Under the pieces are notes generated by a model, which was given only the letters and a program-made list of their open reading frames with translations, made no database searches and had not been told where the DNA came from. Shown here piece after piece: positions 43,573 to 53,178 of a stretch of DNA of 64,000 nucleotides. The stretch comes from Shewanella sp. MR-4 (lineage in GTDB: Bacteria > Pseudomonadota > Gammaproteobacteria > Enterobacterales > Shewanellaceae): assembly GCF_000014685.1 (NCBI RefSeq), contig NC_008321.1, positions 3,717,001 through 3,781,000 of the forward strand, written 5' to 3'. The number at the start of each line of letters is the position of its first letter. The first letter of the stretch is position 1. The position numbers were made by a program, and so were the translations under genes.

Positions 43573-46500
43573 GTGAAGACAAAATTATCTATCGCTATCT
43601 CGGCTGCACTTTTATCAAGTGCAGCAGTTGCAGACAATAATACTCTGCGTATCCACCAAGTAAGTAATAACCTCGACAGCAAACAGCAAAATTCAACCTT
43701 AACTTCAGTCAGTGGCATGAAAGATCAATATGACCAAGAAACTGGAGAAACGACTTTTCAATGGGCCAAATCAAATCAAAGAACACCCGATATGGGAGCC
43801 CTTGATACACAATACAAACTTGCTTTTGCTGCTGATTACTACCTTAATCAAGTAGCAGGGTTATCAACCAGCAAAAATGCAAGCTTGAAGCCTATACTTG
43901 CTAACCTACATGATACAGGCCGTGGTGCTAAAATTGCTAAGTACCAGCAAGAATATCAAGGTGTTGAAGTCTTCAATCGTAATTTCAATGTGTTGATGAA
44001 TAGCAATTTTGAACTCGTAGCAACCTCAGGTAGCTTATTGCCTTCCAGTACAGCAAACACAACTGAGCTAAAGGGGATCAGGACAACTTTTAATGATCCT
44101 ATTAATGCAGTGAAAGCTGCTTCAAAAGCAATGGGCGTTACCGATGCAAATATCAACGCAACGACATTAGTTGGCAAATATCAATCTTTCAATGTAACAG
44201 CTACTGATAGTGCAAAAATACTCAAAGGTGAGCCTCGTGCTAAACCGGTGTTTTTTGAATTAAAAGGTTCACTGATCCCTGCTCATTATGTAGAAATTGA
44301 AGTCGCTGATAACGATAGTGTTGACTCTGAATTCTATTCTTTTGTCATTAGTGATTTAGATAACAAAGTTCTCTTTAAACATAATCTGACAGCACAAGAA
44401 GCCGCATTTAACTACCGTATATATGCTGATGAACAGGGTGTACCTTGGGACGGTCCACATGGCAATGTCATCCCTGCAATGAGCGAAGACCAAGTTGATG
44501 CAACTGAATATTTAGATGCTCCAATGGTCACAATCACATCAGGGCCCATCAGTACAATGGATCCTTGGTTAGCGGAAGATGCCACCACAACATCAGGTAA
44601 TAACGTCTTTGCCTATGTAGACGCACTAGCCCCAGATGGCTTTACCAATGGTGACTTCACAGCAGAAATCACTAGCGATAAAACTTTTGACTATCAATAT
44701 AATACAAATCAAGTCGAAAGTTCTGTTAACAACCGCAAAGCATCTATTGTTAACCTGTTCTATATGAACAACTATTTGCATGATTTATTTTATGATCATG
44801 GGTTCGATGAAGCCTCAGGAAATGCTCAAGCTCAAAACTACGGCCGTGGCGGTGAAGAAGGTGATGCAATTAGAGCTGAAGTACAAGATAACTCAGGTTT
44901 TAACAATGCAAACATGAGCACCCCAGCTGACGGCCGCTCACCAAGAATGCAGATGTATCTTTGGGATAGTAAAGATGCAGTCAATGGTGAGGACTATGGT
45001 GTAACCGTAACCTCTGATACAACTATCGGGTTACTCCCATCGACACAACGCGCAAGCTTTGGTCAAGGTCAATTTGAAATTAGTGGTGAAGTGGTTCGCC
45101 TTGTTGATGGTGTTGCCCCTGTAAATGACGGATGTTCAACACCAACAAATGCTGCCGACCTTGCGGGCAAAATTGCCATTATTGACCGTGGTGTTTGCGG
45201 CTTTACCGTGAAAGCTAAATTCGCCCAAACTGCAGGCGCTATTGGTGTACTCATTGCTAACAACTCGGGTACCACAGAGCCAGCGCCAATGGGCGGCAGC
45301 GACGATACGGTAAAAATTCCAAGCATCGGCTTGTCAAAAAATGACGGTGCATTGATTTATGCCCAGCTCGATGCAGCCAAACCAGTCAGTGTCACCATGT
45401 TCAACAAAAAGCCGTTTAAAGACAGCTCTTGGGATAATGCTATTGTTGCCCATGAATGGGGACATTACATCAGTAACCGTTTAGTGGGTAACTCTTCGGG
45501 TTTAATCAACCAACAGGGCCGTTCTATGGGCGAAGGTTGGGGAGACTTCCATGCATTGCTCGTTATATCTGAGGCAGATGATGCATTAATCCCAGGTAAC
45601 GAGTTATTCCAAAAACCTTATGCAGCTATTAGTTATGTTGCCTCTTTCTATTCAGGCATTCGTAATTACCCTTACAGCACCAACATGGAAGTGAACCCAC
45701 TCACCTTCGGCAATGTTGAACTAAATAAAGGAACTGGGGCTGATGTTAATGGTAATGCCGAGGTCCATGATGCAGGTGAACCATGGGCTGCAATGCTTTG
45801 GGATTGTTATGTTTCTTTAATCAATGATGAGCGCTATACCTTTGCAGAAGCACGTAGCATGATGATGAGTTATCTCGTTGCTGCCTATAAAATGACGCCT
45901 ATTGCGCCAACTTATACAGAAGCCCGAGATGCCCTGTTAGCAGCGGCGTACGCAAATGAGCCAAAGGACTATGAACTATTCGTAAAAGCCTTTGCACGTA
46001 GAGGTATGGGTCTCGATGCAGTATCGCCTGAACGTTATGATACCAAACATCGCGGAGTGGTCGAATCTTATAAGACTGAACTATCTGCCTTCAATGTGAC
46101 GAATCATGAAATCAATGCTGACTATGAAGGCTTAACTGTAGGTTATTGCAGTAAAGACGGCATTTTAGATAAAGGTGAAACGGGTACTGTCAGCTTCACG
46201 ATAACAAACCGTGGAAGTAAAACTTTTGAGGGGCTAGAAGGAAAAGTTGAAGTTGTCAGCGGACAAGATATTACGCTTGCAAACGGCGGCAAAGTCACCT
46301 TTGGTGCCCTAGATTTATTTGCGGAAGTAACTAGTACTCCGATAGAAATGACTCTTAATGAAGCTACAACAGCCGATACTGTAGAGTTAAAACTGACGTT
46401 CCCAACTCTAGAAGGAACTGAAGTAAATGAGTACAACTTTACGACCATCGTTAACATGGACTTTAAAGACAAAGCACCTGAAAGCAATATGTCTACGAGT

Positions 46501-47754
46501 GATATGGAAAGCCAAGTTGGACTAGTTGACTTCAAGGAGCATGTGCTAGATGGCGGAGATCAGGCTAAGGGCACCGCGAAACTTGAAACTCGATATGCAG
46601 ATTATTTCCCTGTTGGCACTCAATATCTACGTATTGCCAATAATGGTTTTGCATCCGATGTTGCTTATGAAACCAAACCTGTAACTGTTGGTTACGGTGG
46701 TGATTTCAAAATCAGCTGGTTCCAATATTTTGAAATTGAAGAAAACTACGACGGTGGTGTCGTCGAAATTAGCGTCAACGGAGGGGATTGGGCCGATGTC
46801 ACTAAAATGGGCGGTGTCTTTGAAGGTGCAGGCTACACTGGTGAGTTAGAAAATTTACTCCCAGGCCGTCTGGCATTTACCGGTTTCATGGATTTCCCTG
46901 GTGATATTGAAACGGTTAACTTTGGAACTAAGTTAAATGGTAACGAAGTTCGCTTCCGCTTCCGTATAGTGTCGGATACCAACACAAATGAGTTTGGTTG
47001 GGTTATTGATAACGTCACCTTCTCAAATATTGTGACTAGCGTCTTCCATGATCAAACTGCAGGTGATGTAAATCCATGCGCTAACCGCTTACCAAATGTT
47101 AGCTTGGTCACCAGCGCTACAGAGGTGAAAGAAGGCCAAGTTGTGAGTATTAATGCTACTGCTATTGATGCGAATGCTGATGACACCCTTACTTATACTT
47201 GGGTTCAAACTTCAGGAACTGCTACAACACTAGCAGGAAAAGATACTGCTTCGTTAAGTTTTACAGCGCCAAATGTTGATGCTGATGAAGTTTTAGAATT
47301 CGCATTAACTGTAAATGATGGTACGGGTGATGTTGTAAAAGCTGCATCAATAACAGTAAAAAACAATAATATTCCCGATATCAGTTTGACTCCAAGTGCG
47401 ACTGAGGTAAAGGAGGGTGAAGACGTTAGCATAAACGCTGTAGCAGTTGATGCTGATTCCGGTGATGTACTCACCTACTCTTGGGCACAAACTTCAGGAA
47501 CTACAGTCACCCTGAGTGGTGCAGACACAGCATCATTAAGCTTCACAGCTCCACAAGTTAGTGCGAATGAGACTCTTGAATTTACGTTAACCGTAAATGA
47601 TGGAACTGAAGATGCAGTAAGCACTATATCCGTGAAAGTAAATGATGTGCCGACTACTACACCAACTCCTACACCTCATAAATCTTCTGGAGGCAGTTTA
47701 GGTTGGTTAACGTTTATTTTATTGCCTTTAGCAGCATTACGTCGCCGTAAATAA
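43573..47754 (+). CDS. Secreted M36 (fungalysin-type) metalloprotease with GlyGly-CTERM tail
   Basis: 1393 residues from GTG 43573, which has an AAGGAATG site and starts a clear signal peptide (cleavage near SSAAVA-DNN). Then come a fungalysin-type propeptide (about 80-260), a catalytic domain with the zinc motif HEWGH (627-631) and the third ligand in EGWGD (654-658), and a PA insert (about 505-610, with IAIIDRGVCGFTVKAKFAQT). C-terminal to these are a beta-rich region, two PKD/REJ-like repeats (about 1175-1365) and GGSLGWLTFILLPLAALRRR, a GlyGly-CTERM rhombosortase signal. Export by type II secretion and tail cleavage are expected. Codon use is clearly more A/T-rich than the neighbours. Confidence 0.9.
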   Translation: MKTKLSIAISAALLSSAAVADNNTLRIHQVSNNLDSKQQNSTLTSVSGMKDQYDQETGETTFQWAKSNQRTPDMGALDTQYKLAFAADYYLNQVAGLSTSKNASLKPILANLHDTGRGAKIAKYQQEYQGVEVFNRNFNVLMNSNFELVATSGSLLPSSTANTTELKGIRTTFNDPINAVKAASKAMGVTDANINATTLVGKYQSFNVTATDSAKILKGEPRAKPVFFELKGSLIPAHYVEIEVADNDSVDSEFYSFVISDLDNKVLFKHNLTAQEAAFNYRIYADEQGVPWDGPHGNVIPAMSEDQVDATEYLDAPMVTITSGPISTMDPWLAEDATTTSGNNVFAYVDALAPDGFTNGDFTAEITSDKTFDYQYNTNQVESSVNNRKASIVNLFYMNNYLHDLFYDHGFDEASGNAQAQNYGRGGEEGDAIRAEVQDNSGFNNANMSTPADGRSPRMQMYLWDSKDAVNGEDYGVTVTSDTTIGLLPSTQRASFGQGQFEISGEVVRLVDGVAPVNDGCSTPTNAADLAGKIAIIDRGVCGFTVKAKFAQTAGAIGVLIANNSGTTEPAPMGGSDDTVKIPSIGLSKNDGALIYAQLDAAKPVSVTMFNKKPFKDSSWDNAIVAHEWGHYISNRLVGNSSGLINQQGRSMGEGWGDFHALLVISEADDALIPGNELFQKPYAAISYVASFYSGIRNYPYSTNMEVNPLTFGNVELNKGTGADVNGNAEVHDAGEPWAAMLWDCYVSLINDERYTFAEARSMMMSYLVAAYKMTPIAPTYTEARDALLAAAYANEPKDYELFVKAFARRGMGLDAVSPERYDTKHRGVVESYKTELSAFNVTNHEINADYEGLTVGYCSKDGILDKGETGTVSFTITNRGSKTFEGLEGKVEVVSGQDITLANGGKVTFGALDLFAEVTSTPIEMTLNEATTADTVELKLTFPTLEGTEVNEYNFTTIVNMDFKDKAPESNMSTSDMESQVGLVDFKEHVLDGGDQAKGTAKLETRYADYFPVGTQYLRIANNGFASDVAYETKPVTVGYGGDFKISWFQYFEIEENYDGGVVEISVNGGDWADVTKMGGVFEGAGYTGELENLLPGRLAFTGFMDFPGDIETVNFGTKLNGNEVRFRFRIVSDTNTNEFGWVIDNVTFSNIVTSVFHDQTAGDVNPCANRLPNVSLVTSATEVKEGQVVSINATAIDANADDTLTYTWVQTSGTATTLAGKDTASLSFTAPNVDADEVLEFALTVNDGTGDVVKAASITVKNNNIPDISLTPSATEVKEGEDVSINAVAVDADSGDVLTYSWAQTSGTTVTLSGADTASLSFTAPQVSANETLEFTLTVNDGTEDAVSTISVKVNDVPTTTPTPTPHKSSGGSLGWLTFILLPLAALRRRK

Positions 47755-47782
47755 CGCTATTTAGGACGGGTCATATACTGAT

Positions 47783-47808
47783 AAAAAGCCGCGATTTGCG
47801 GCTTTTTT
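47783..47808. terminator. Terminator after M36 protease
   Basis: A perfect 10-bp stem AAAAAGCCGC / GCGGCTTTTT with a 5-nt loop and T-run. It may also serve the convergent lipoprotein gene. Confidence 0.85.
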
Positions 47809-47829
47809 ATTTCAAAAATTCCCTAAATG

Positions 47830-48339
47830 CTACATTTCTGAATTTTTATCTCGTGGAGTGTAATCCACCTCTAATTCAACTTGACCGAATTTCTGTAGCC
47901 TTTTAAGAATATCTAGTAATAAAAGAGAGCTATCGCTTGGCGTTAGTCGATAAGTATTATCTGCAATACGCTCAATCCCAAAACTAGAGGATAATGCCGC
48001 TAAATCAGATTTAGAAACTAGTACGAATGAGCCTCTAAGCAGTCCAAACGTCGATATTTGCGTATCGTAAACCACTGTTCCTTTAACCAGTCGAGCTGTA
48101 TGTGCGGTAAACTGACGTTCATTAAATTGATAATTGTATAATTTCTTTTTCTGAGCCAAGCCTTTTGATTGTGTTGATGAGAGATTGTTTTGTGGATAAC
48201 TCTCCCACTCCGTAGGCAAAGTTGTTACTTGACTATTGCTAGTAGAAAGAGTGTCGCTGGCTGTTACTTCATTTTTTGCGTTCGTACAACCAAATAAGCA
48301 ACCCACAATTAGTATATATAAAGTCCTATACATGCTCAT
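47830..48339 (-). CDS. Small predicted lipoprotein of unknown function
   Basis: 169 residues. The signal peptide ends in the lipobox LFGC (Cys18). The mature protein has a Ser/Thr/Gln-rich spacer (about 20-60) and then a compact domain with AHTARLVKGTVVYDT, LLRGSFVLVSKSDLAALSSS and LLLDILKRLQKFGQVELEVD. I do not recognise the domain. The A/T-rich coding resembles the M36 protease gene facing it, and the two may have arrived together. A role as partner or inhibitor of the protease is possible but unsupported. The third codon is a second possible ATG. Confidence 0.75.
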   Translation of the reverse strand: MSMYRTLYILIVGCLFGCTNAKNEVTASDTLSTSNSQVTTLPTEWESYPQNNLSSTQSKGLAQKKKLYNYQFNERQFTAHTARLVKGTVVYDTQISTFGLLRGSFVLVSKSDLAALSSSFGIERIADNTYRLTPSDSSLLLLDILKRLQKFGQVELEVDYTPRDKNSEM

Positions 48340-48430
48340 CCTTCATTTCAAACCAACTTAAAGCATTACCTTAGCAAGTTATCATCAAAAATGAAGCTAA
48401 ATACTCCTTAAACAAAAGCCTGCACATAAA

Positions 48431-48452
48431 AAGGCATAAAAATTTACGCCTT
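48431..48452 (-). terminator. Terminator after yadH
   Basis: Read on the minus strand, AAGGCGTAAA pairs with TTTATGCCTT (one G-T pair, 2-nt loop) and is followed by TTTTTA. Confidence 0.65.
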
Positions 48453-48477
48453 CCAAAGTCACAACCTTAATAGTTAT

Positions 48478-49248
48478 TTACGAACGCAGCCCTATTCCCC
48501 GTGAGATGAGGTAATATGCAACACCCCAGAGTACGGCACAAAAGCCCACCATGATACCGATTGAAAGTGGGACGCTGATATCGGCAAAACCTAAGAAACC
48601 GTAACGGAAGACGTTGATCATATAGACCACAGGGTTCAGTGCCGAAACGCCTTGCCAAAAGGATGGTAACAACGACAGTGAATAGAATACTCCGCCTAGG
48701 TAGGTTAAGGGCGTGAGCACAAAAGTCGGGATGATACTGATATCATCGAAACTCTTGGCAAATACCGCATTAATTAATCCACCCAAGGAGAACAACACTG
48801 AGGTTAAAAATACCGTCATGACCACAAGGCCGGCATGGTGCAAGCTGATGTCGACAAAGAACATGGCGACTAGCGTGACGATTAAACCAACGCATAAACC
48901 CCGAGCGACACCGCCACCCACGTAGCCTGCGATCATCACATAGTGAGGCACGGGCGCGACCATTAGCTCCTCAAGATTGCGCTGAAATTTTGCGCTGTAG
49001 AAAGAGCTCGCCACATTCGAATAGGAGTTAGTAATCACCGACATCATGATTAGACCAGGCGCAATAAACTCCATATAAGATACGCCACCCATATCGCCAA
49101 TCCGGCTACCGACCAAGTTACCAAAAATCAAAAAATACAAGGTCATAGTGATTGCAGGCGGAACTAAGGTCTGGATCCAGATCCGGGTAAAACGATTGAT
49201 TTCCTTAGTTAATATGCTTTTGAAGGCGATAAAATACAGCTGTTTCAT
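48478..49248 (-). CDS. yadH: ABC-2 type exporter permease, YadH
   Basis: 256 residues with six membrane helices, matching E. coli YadH throughout: RIWIQTLVPPAITMTLYF, FIAPGLIMMSVITNSYSN, VAPVPHYVMIAGYVGGGVAR and FDDISIIPTFVLTPLTYLGG. It is the membrane part of a two-gene exporter whose substrate is not established. The ATG overlaps the yadG stop by 4 bp, so the two are translationally coupled. A terminator follows at 48431-48452. Confidence 0.93.
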   Translation of the reverse strand: MKQLYFIAFKSILTKEINRFTRIWIQTLVPPAITMTLYFLIFGNLVGSRIGDMGGVSYMEFIAPGLIMMSVITNSYSNVASSFYSAKFQRNLEELMVAPVPHYVMIAGYVGGGVARGLCVGLIVTLVAMFFVDISLHHAGLVVMTVFLTSVLFSLGGLINAVFAKSFDDISIIPTFVLTPLTYLGGVFYSLSLLPSFWQGVSALNPVVYMINVFRYGFLGFADISVPLSIGIMVGFCAVLWGVAYYLISRGIGLRS

Positions 49249-50183
49249 GCCTTAGCTCCTTGAGTTTTCTTCACTAACTCGACAAAGAGTTCTTCTAAAC
49301 GATTGGATTTGTTGCGCATAGACAACACTTCTACATTGGCAGCGGTTAATTGGGTAAACACATCATTAAGATTGTGCTCCTTCGCCACGTCCACTTCTAA
49401 GGTATGGGGATCGATTAAACGACACACCATACCATCGAGTGTGGGAGCGACATCGATATCGCGGCGCAGGTCGAGAATAAAGGTTTCGAGATTCAGTTTA
49501 CTCAGCAAGGCCTTCATACTCGTGCACTCCACCAGCACGCCCTTATCGATAATGCCGATATTGCGGCACAGCATTTCGGCCTCTTCAAGGTAGTGGGTGG
49601 TCAGAATGATCGTCACGCCCTGCTGGTTGATTTGCTTGAGGAATTCCCACATTGAGCGGCGTAGCTCAATATCGACCCCCGCAGTAGGCTCATCTAAGAT
49701 CAGTAACTTAGGTTCGTGCATCAGGGCGCGGGCAATCATTAATCGCCGCTTCATTCCCCCAGAGAGTGTACGAGATTGGCTGTTGCGCTTATCCCACAAA
49801 TCCAGCTGGCTTAAGTATTTTTCGGCTCGCTCAAGAGCCACAGCCTTAGGCACGCCATAATACCCCGCCTGATTCACGACGATTTGCAGTACCGTTTCAA
49901 ACTGGTTAAAGTTAAATTCCTGTGGCACTAAACCTATGTGCAGCTTGGCTTCTTCAAGCTGTTTATCGATATCAAAATCAAATACTTGAACAGTGCCCGC
50001 GGTTTTCTGCACCAAGGAGCTGATGATGCCAATAGTGGTCGACTTACCCGCGCCGTTCGGGCCTAACAGGGCGAAAAAGTCTCCCTGTTCAACGGTAAGG
50101 CTAATCCCCTTTACCGCCTCAACACCGCCTTTGTAGGTTTTTTTTAGCCCCTCGAGTACGAGAGCATGGGCATGATTGGCCAT
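49245..50183 (-). CDS. yadG: ABC exporter ATPase, YadG
   Basis: 312 residues from ATG 50183, which has an AGGTAG site 6 bp upstream; ten upstream codons are open but have no site. Walker A is LLGPNGAGKSTTIG, the signature is LSGGMKRRLMIARAL, Walker B is LLILDEPTAGVDIELRR and the switch is TTHYLEEAE. It matches E. coli YadG. In E. coli the pair is near can and hpt; here hpt also lies just upstream, without can. It powers export through YadH. Confidence 0.93.
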   Translation of the reverse strand: MANHAHALVLEGLKKTYKGGVEAVKGISLTVEQGDFFALLGPNGAGKSTTIGIISSLVQKTAGTVQVFDFDIDKQLEEAKLHIGLVPQEFNFNQFETVLQIVVNQAGYYGVPKAVALERAEKYLSQLDLWDKRNSQSRTLSGGMKRRLMIARALMHEPKLLILDEPTAGVDIELRRSMWEFLKQINQQGVTIILTTHYLEEAEMLCRNIGIIDKGVLVECTSMKALLSKLNLETFILDLRRDIDVAPTLDGMVCRLIDPHTLEVDVAKEHNLNDVFTQLTAANVEVLSMRNKSNRLEELFVELVKKTQGAKA

Positions 50184-50365
50184 AGTGCTACCTGATCCTG
50201 AAACAATGAACAAACTACTAAAATGGTGACGAAAAAAGCAAATGCAACATGCTAAGCTGTATAAAAACGCATTATGACTCTAATCGATTGAAAGAATTAT
50301 TATTAATTTATTAAAAATAACGAATCGTTGGCAGGTATCACTTGGTATCTATTCAGCACAAAACA

Positions 50366-50389
50366 AAACTCCCGCCTTAGCGGGAGTTT
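50366..50389 (-). terminator. Terminator of the mpl-ubiX-hpt operon
   Basis: A perfect 10-bp stem AAACTCCCGC / GCGGGAGTTT with a 4-nt loop, followed on the minus strand by GTTTTG. Confidence 0.8.
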
Positions 50390-50410
50390 GAATCGTCGAG
50401 CAACGAGTAC

Positions 50411-50941
50411 CTATTCGAGCGGTACTACTTTGGCGATATAAGGCAAGTTGCGGTATTGCTCGGCATAATCGATGCCGTAACCCACAATAAACTCGTCTGG
50501 AATGGTAAAACCGATAAAATCGACTTTAACATCCACTTCACGGCGCTCGGGTTTATCCAACAGAGTGCACAGGGCTAAGCTCTTTGGCTCACGCAATAAC
50601 AGCATTTCGCGCACTTTGTTTAAAGTGTTGCCCGAGTCAATTAAGTCTTCCACAATCAGCACGTCGCGGCCCGCGATATCCGATTGCACATCCTTCAGCA
50701 CTTTCACATCCCGTGAGCTGGTCATGGCATTGCCATAGCTCGAAACCGACATAAAATCGATTTCAACATGGCCTTTAATACGGCGGCACAGATCAGCCAT
50801 AAATACGACTGAACCTTTTAACAATCCCACCATCAGCAAACGTTCGCTGTTGGCATAGTGGGCATTGATTTGCTCGGCCATTTGATCCAATTTTTGGCTG
50901 ATCTCTTCGGCGGAGATCATCACTTCGGTGGTGTGTTTCAT
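50411..50941 (-). CDS. hpt: Hypoxanthine phosphoribosyltransferase
   Basis: 176 residues from ATG 50941 (MKHTTEVMISAEE), the start shared with E. coli Hpt; 14 upstream codons are open. The PRPP-binding motif is DVLIVEDLIDSGNTL, and FMADLCRRIKGHVEIDFMSVSSYG carries the flexible-loop region. The enzyme salvages hypoxanthine (and guanine weakly) to IMP. It starts 7 bp after the ubiX stop, so it is the last gene of the mpl-ubiX-hpt operon, followed by a terminator. Confidence 0.94.
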   Translation of the reverse strand: MKHTTEVMISAEEISQKLDQMAEQINAHYANSERLLMVGLLKGSVVFMADLCRRIKGHVEIDFMSVSSYGNAMTSSRDVKVLKDVQSDIAGRDVLIVEDLIDSGNTLNKVREMLLLREPKSLALCTLLDKPERREVDVKVDFIGFTIPDEFIVGYGIDYAEQYRNLPYIAKVVPLE

Positions 50942-50948
50942 ATCAGTC

Positions 50949-51608
50949 TCAATTGTCGATGTCATTGGGGGAGTGTTTGTCATAACCCCAGCGACTCGTT
51001 AATGCATGGTCAACGCCCAAATGATCGAGGATTCGAGCGACCATGAAGTCTACCAGATCTTCAACCGATTTGGGATTGTGATAAAAGCCCGGCGCCGCCG
51101 GCATAATAGTAACGCCTAAGCGCGACAGGTTGAGCATATGCTCTAAGTGTATGGCATTAAAGGGAGTTTCCCGCGGAACGAGGATCAGTTGACCACGTTC
51201 TTTTAACACCACATCCGCCGCGCGTTCGAGCAAATTATTGCTCATTCCCGTCGCAACAGCTGCCAGAGTCCCCGTCGAGCAAGGACAAATCACCATTTGT
51301 TTGGGGGCTGCACTGCCTGAAGCTGGCGGCGAAAACCACTCATCCTTGCCTAATACCACTAACTCGCCAGATAAAGTTGCATTCTTTTCTGCAAGCACCT
51401 CTAACAATTGCGCCTTGGCTTTATCGCTATTCGCACTGAGCTGCAAACCATGTTCAGTGGCCAGCACCACTCGGGCGGCGCTTGAGATCATTAAAAATAC
51501 CTGATAGCCCGAGGCCAATAAGCATTCTAATAATTTCAAGCCATAGGGCGCGCCCGAGGCACCCGTCCAGGCTAAGCTAATGGCTTTCTCAGATTTGGCA
51601 TAGGCCAT
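50949..51608 (-). CDS. ubiX: Flavin prenyltransferase
   Basis: 219 residues from ATG 51608, which has an AGGCGG site. UbiX adds dimethylallyl phosphate to FMN to make the cofactor used by UbiD in ubiquinone synthesis. Family blocks are LAWTGASGAPYGLKLLE at the N-terminus, CPCSTGTLAAVATGMSNNLL in the middle and LVPRETPFNAIHLEHMLNL with IMPAAPGFY at the end. The start lies one base past the mpl stop codon, so the two genes are tightly coupled. Seven upstream codons in frame overlap mpl and are not preferred. Confidence 0.93.
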   Translation of the reverse strand: MAYAKSEKAISLAWTGASGAPYGLKLLECLLASGYQVFLMISSAARVVLATEHGLQLSANSDKAKAQLLEVLAEKNATLSGELVVLGKDEWFSPPASGSAAPKQMVICPCSTGTLAAVATGMSNNLLERAADVVLKERGQLILVPRETPFNAIHLEHMLNLSRLGVTIMPAAPGFYHNPKSVEDLVDFMVARILDHLGVDHALTSRWGYDKHSPNDIDN

Positions 51609-51609
51609 A

Positions 51610-53007
51610 TTAGTCCGCCTGCTGAACAAACTGTGGGCTCACTTCGAGCGCCGCCAACAGTTTTTTATGTAAGCCGCCAAAGCCGCCGTTACTCATCACC
51701 ACGATAGTGTCACCCGCTTTTGCCGAGGCAGAGACTTTAGCGACAACATCATCAATTTGGTGCAAGACAGTCACAGGGATCACCGCCGCTTCCATCGCCT
51801 CTTTCATATTCCAATCGATAGTATCAGCTTGATATAAAAAGGCTTCATCCGCTTGCAGCATAGAATGGGCCAGCGTGTCTTTGTGAACACCACTCTTCAT
51901 CGTGTTCGAGCGCGGCTCTAATACGATAGTAATTTTGCTTTGACCAACTTTGGCACGTATACCTTTGATTGTTGTCGCAATCGCCGTCGGATGGTGAGCA
52001 AAATCATCGTATACACTGACACCGTGAACAGTTCCTAACAGCTCCAGGCGACGCTTAGGCGGTACAAAGCGGGTTAATGCAGCAATCGCGGCACTCGGTT
52101 TAACCCCAACATGGCGCGCGGCCGCGATGGCCATTAGCGCGTTTTCGATATTGTGCTGACCAATCAGCGCCCATTCGAGCACCCCTTGGGATTCGCCGTC
52201 GAAGAAGACTTCAAACTCGTGGCAATCATCACTTAAGGCCTTGGCATGCCACCCCTTAGTCACCTCAGCGATGTGGAAAGTCTCTTGCTCGCTCCAGCAG
52301 CCCATCTCAATGGTTTGTTTTACCGCGTGGGAATCGGCAGGCCAAATCACTTTACCTTGCCCTGGCACGGTACGGATCAGATGATGGAACTGTTTTTGGA
52401 TCGCCGCTAAATCGGCAAAAATATCGGCATGGTCAAATTCGAGGTTATTGATCACCAGCGTACGGGGATGATAATGCACAAATTTAGAACGCTTATCGAA
52501 GAAGGCGCTGTCGTATTCATCGGCTTCGACCACAAAAAACGCCGATTCCCCTAAACGAGCCGACACGCCAAAGTTTTGTGGCACACCGCCAATTAAGAAA
52601 CCGGGTTGATAACCACAATCCTCTAAGATCCACGCCAGCATGCTTGAGGTAGAAGTTTTTCCATGGGTGCCTGACACGGCTAACACCCAACGCTCAGGCA
52701 GAATATGATCGGCTAAAAACTGTGGTCCAGAAGTGTAAGGGATCCCAAGGTTTAATACCGCTTCGACACAAAGATTGCCTCGGCTCATGGCATTACCTAT
52801 CACCACGAGATCAGGATAACAGCCCGCTTCACCTAACTGACTGGGATCAAAACCTTGAATGAGTTCAATACCTTGCTCTTCAAGCTGCGTACTCATCGGT
52901 GGGTAGACGTTGGCATCCGAGCCAGTCACTCTGTGCCCTTTTGCCCTAGCCAAGAGTGCTAAGCCACCCATGAAGGTTCCACAAATTCCTAAAATATGTA
53001 CGTGCAT
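51610..53007 (-). CDS. mpl: UDP-MurNAc:tripeptide ligase (murein recycling)
   Basis: 465 residues. Mpl joins recovered L-Ala-D-Glu-mesoDAP tripeptide to UDP-MurNAc. The N-terminal Rossmann-like domain begins HVHILGICGTFMGGLALLA. The ATP site is AVSGTHGKTSTSSML near residue 110, followed by EADEYDSAFFDKRSKF and VYDDFAHHPTAIATT, as in MurC-like ligases; GICGTFMGG distinguishes Mpl from MurC. The permease AmpG, which brings muropeptides in, is encoded at 58.6 kb, so two recycling steps are in this window. Confidence 0.94.
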   Translation of the reverse strand: MHVHILGICGTFMGGLALLARAKGHRVTGSDANVYPPMSTQLEEQGIELIQGFDPSQLGEAGCYPDLVVIGNAMSRGNLCVEAVLNLGIPYTSGPQFLADHILPERWVLAVSGTHGKTSTSSMLAWILEDCGYQPGFLIGGVPQNFGVSARLGESAFFVVEADEYDSAFFDKRSKFVHYHPRTLVINNLEFDHADIFADLAAIQKQFHHLIRTVPGQGKVIWPADSHAVKQTIEMGCWSEQETFHIAEVTKGWHAKALSDDCHEFEVFFDGESQGVLEWALIGQHNIENALMAIAAARHVGVKPSAAIAALTRFVPPKRRLELLGTVHGVSVYDDFAHHPTAIATTIKGIRAKVGQSKITIVLEPRSNTMKSGVHKDTLAHSMLQADEAFLYQADTIDWNMKEAMEAAVIPVTVLHQIDDVVAKVSASAKAGDTIVVMSNGGFGGLHKKLLAALEVSPQFVQQAD

Positions 53008-53178
53008 ACCGCTCGCTCTGATGTTTTTGAATTCAAGGCTATTCTAATCCATAGCACCGCAGATTGGCAGGTTCGGATCTCGGAAAAGCTACTTGTTTGG
53101 CAAAGATACTGATAGAGAAAGGGATTTTTACAATTGAGTGAAATTTAGCTAACAGAATTGTGTCACCAAGCTCACTTG

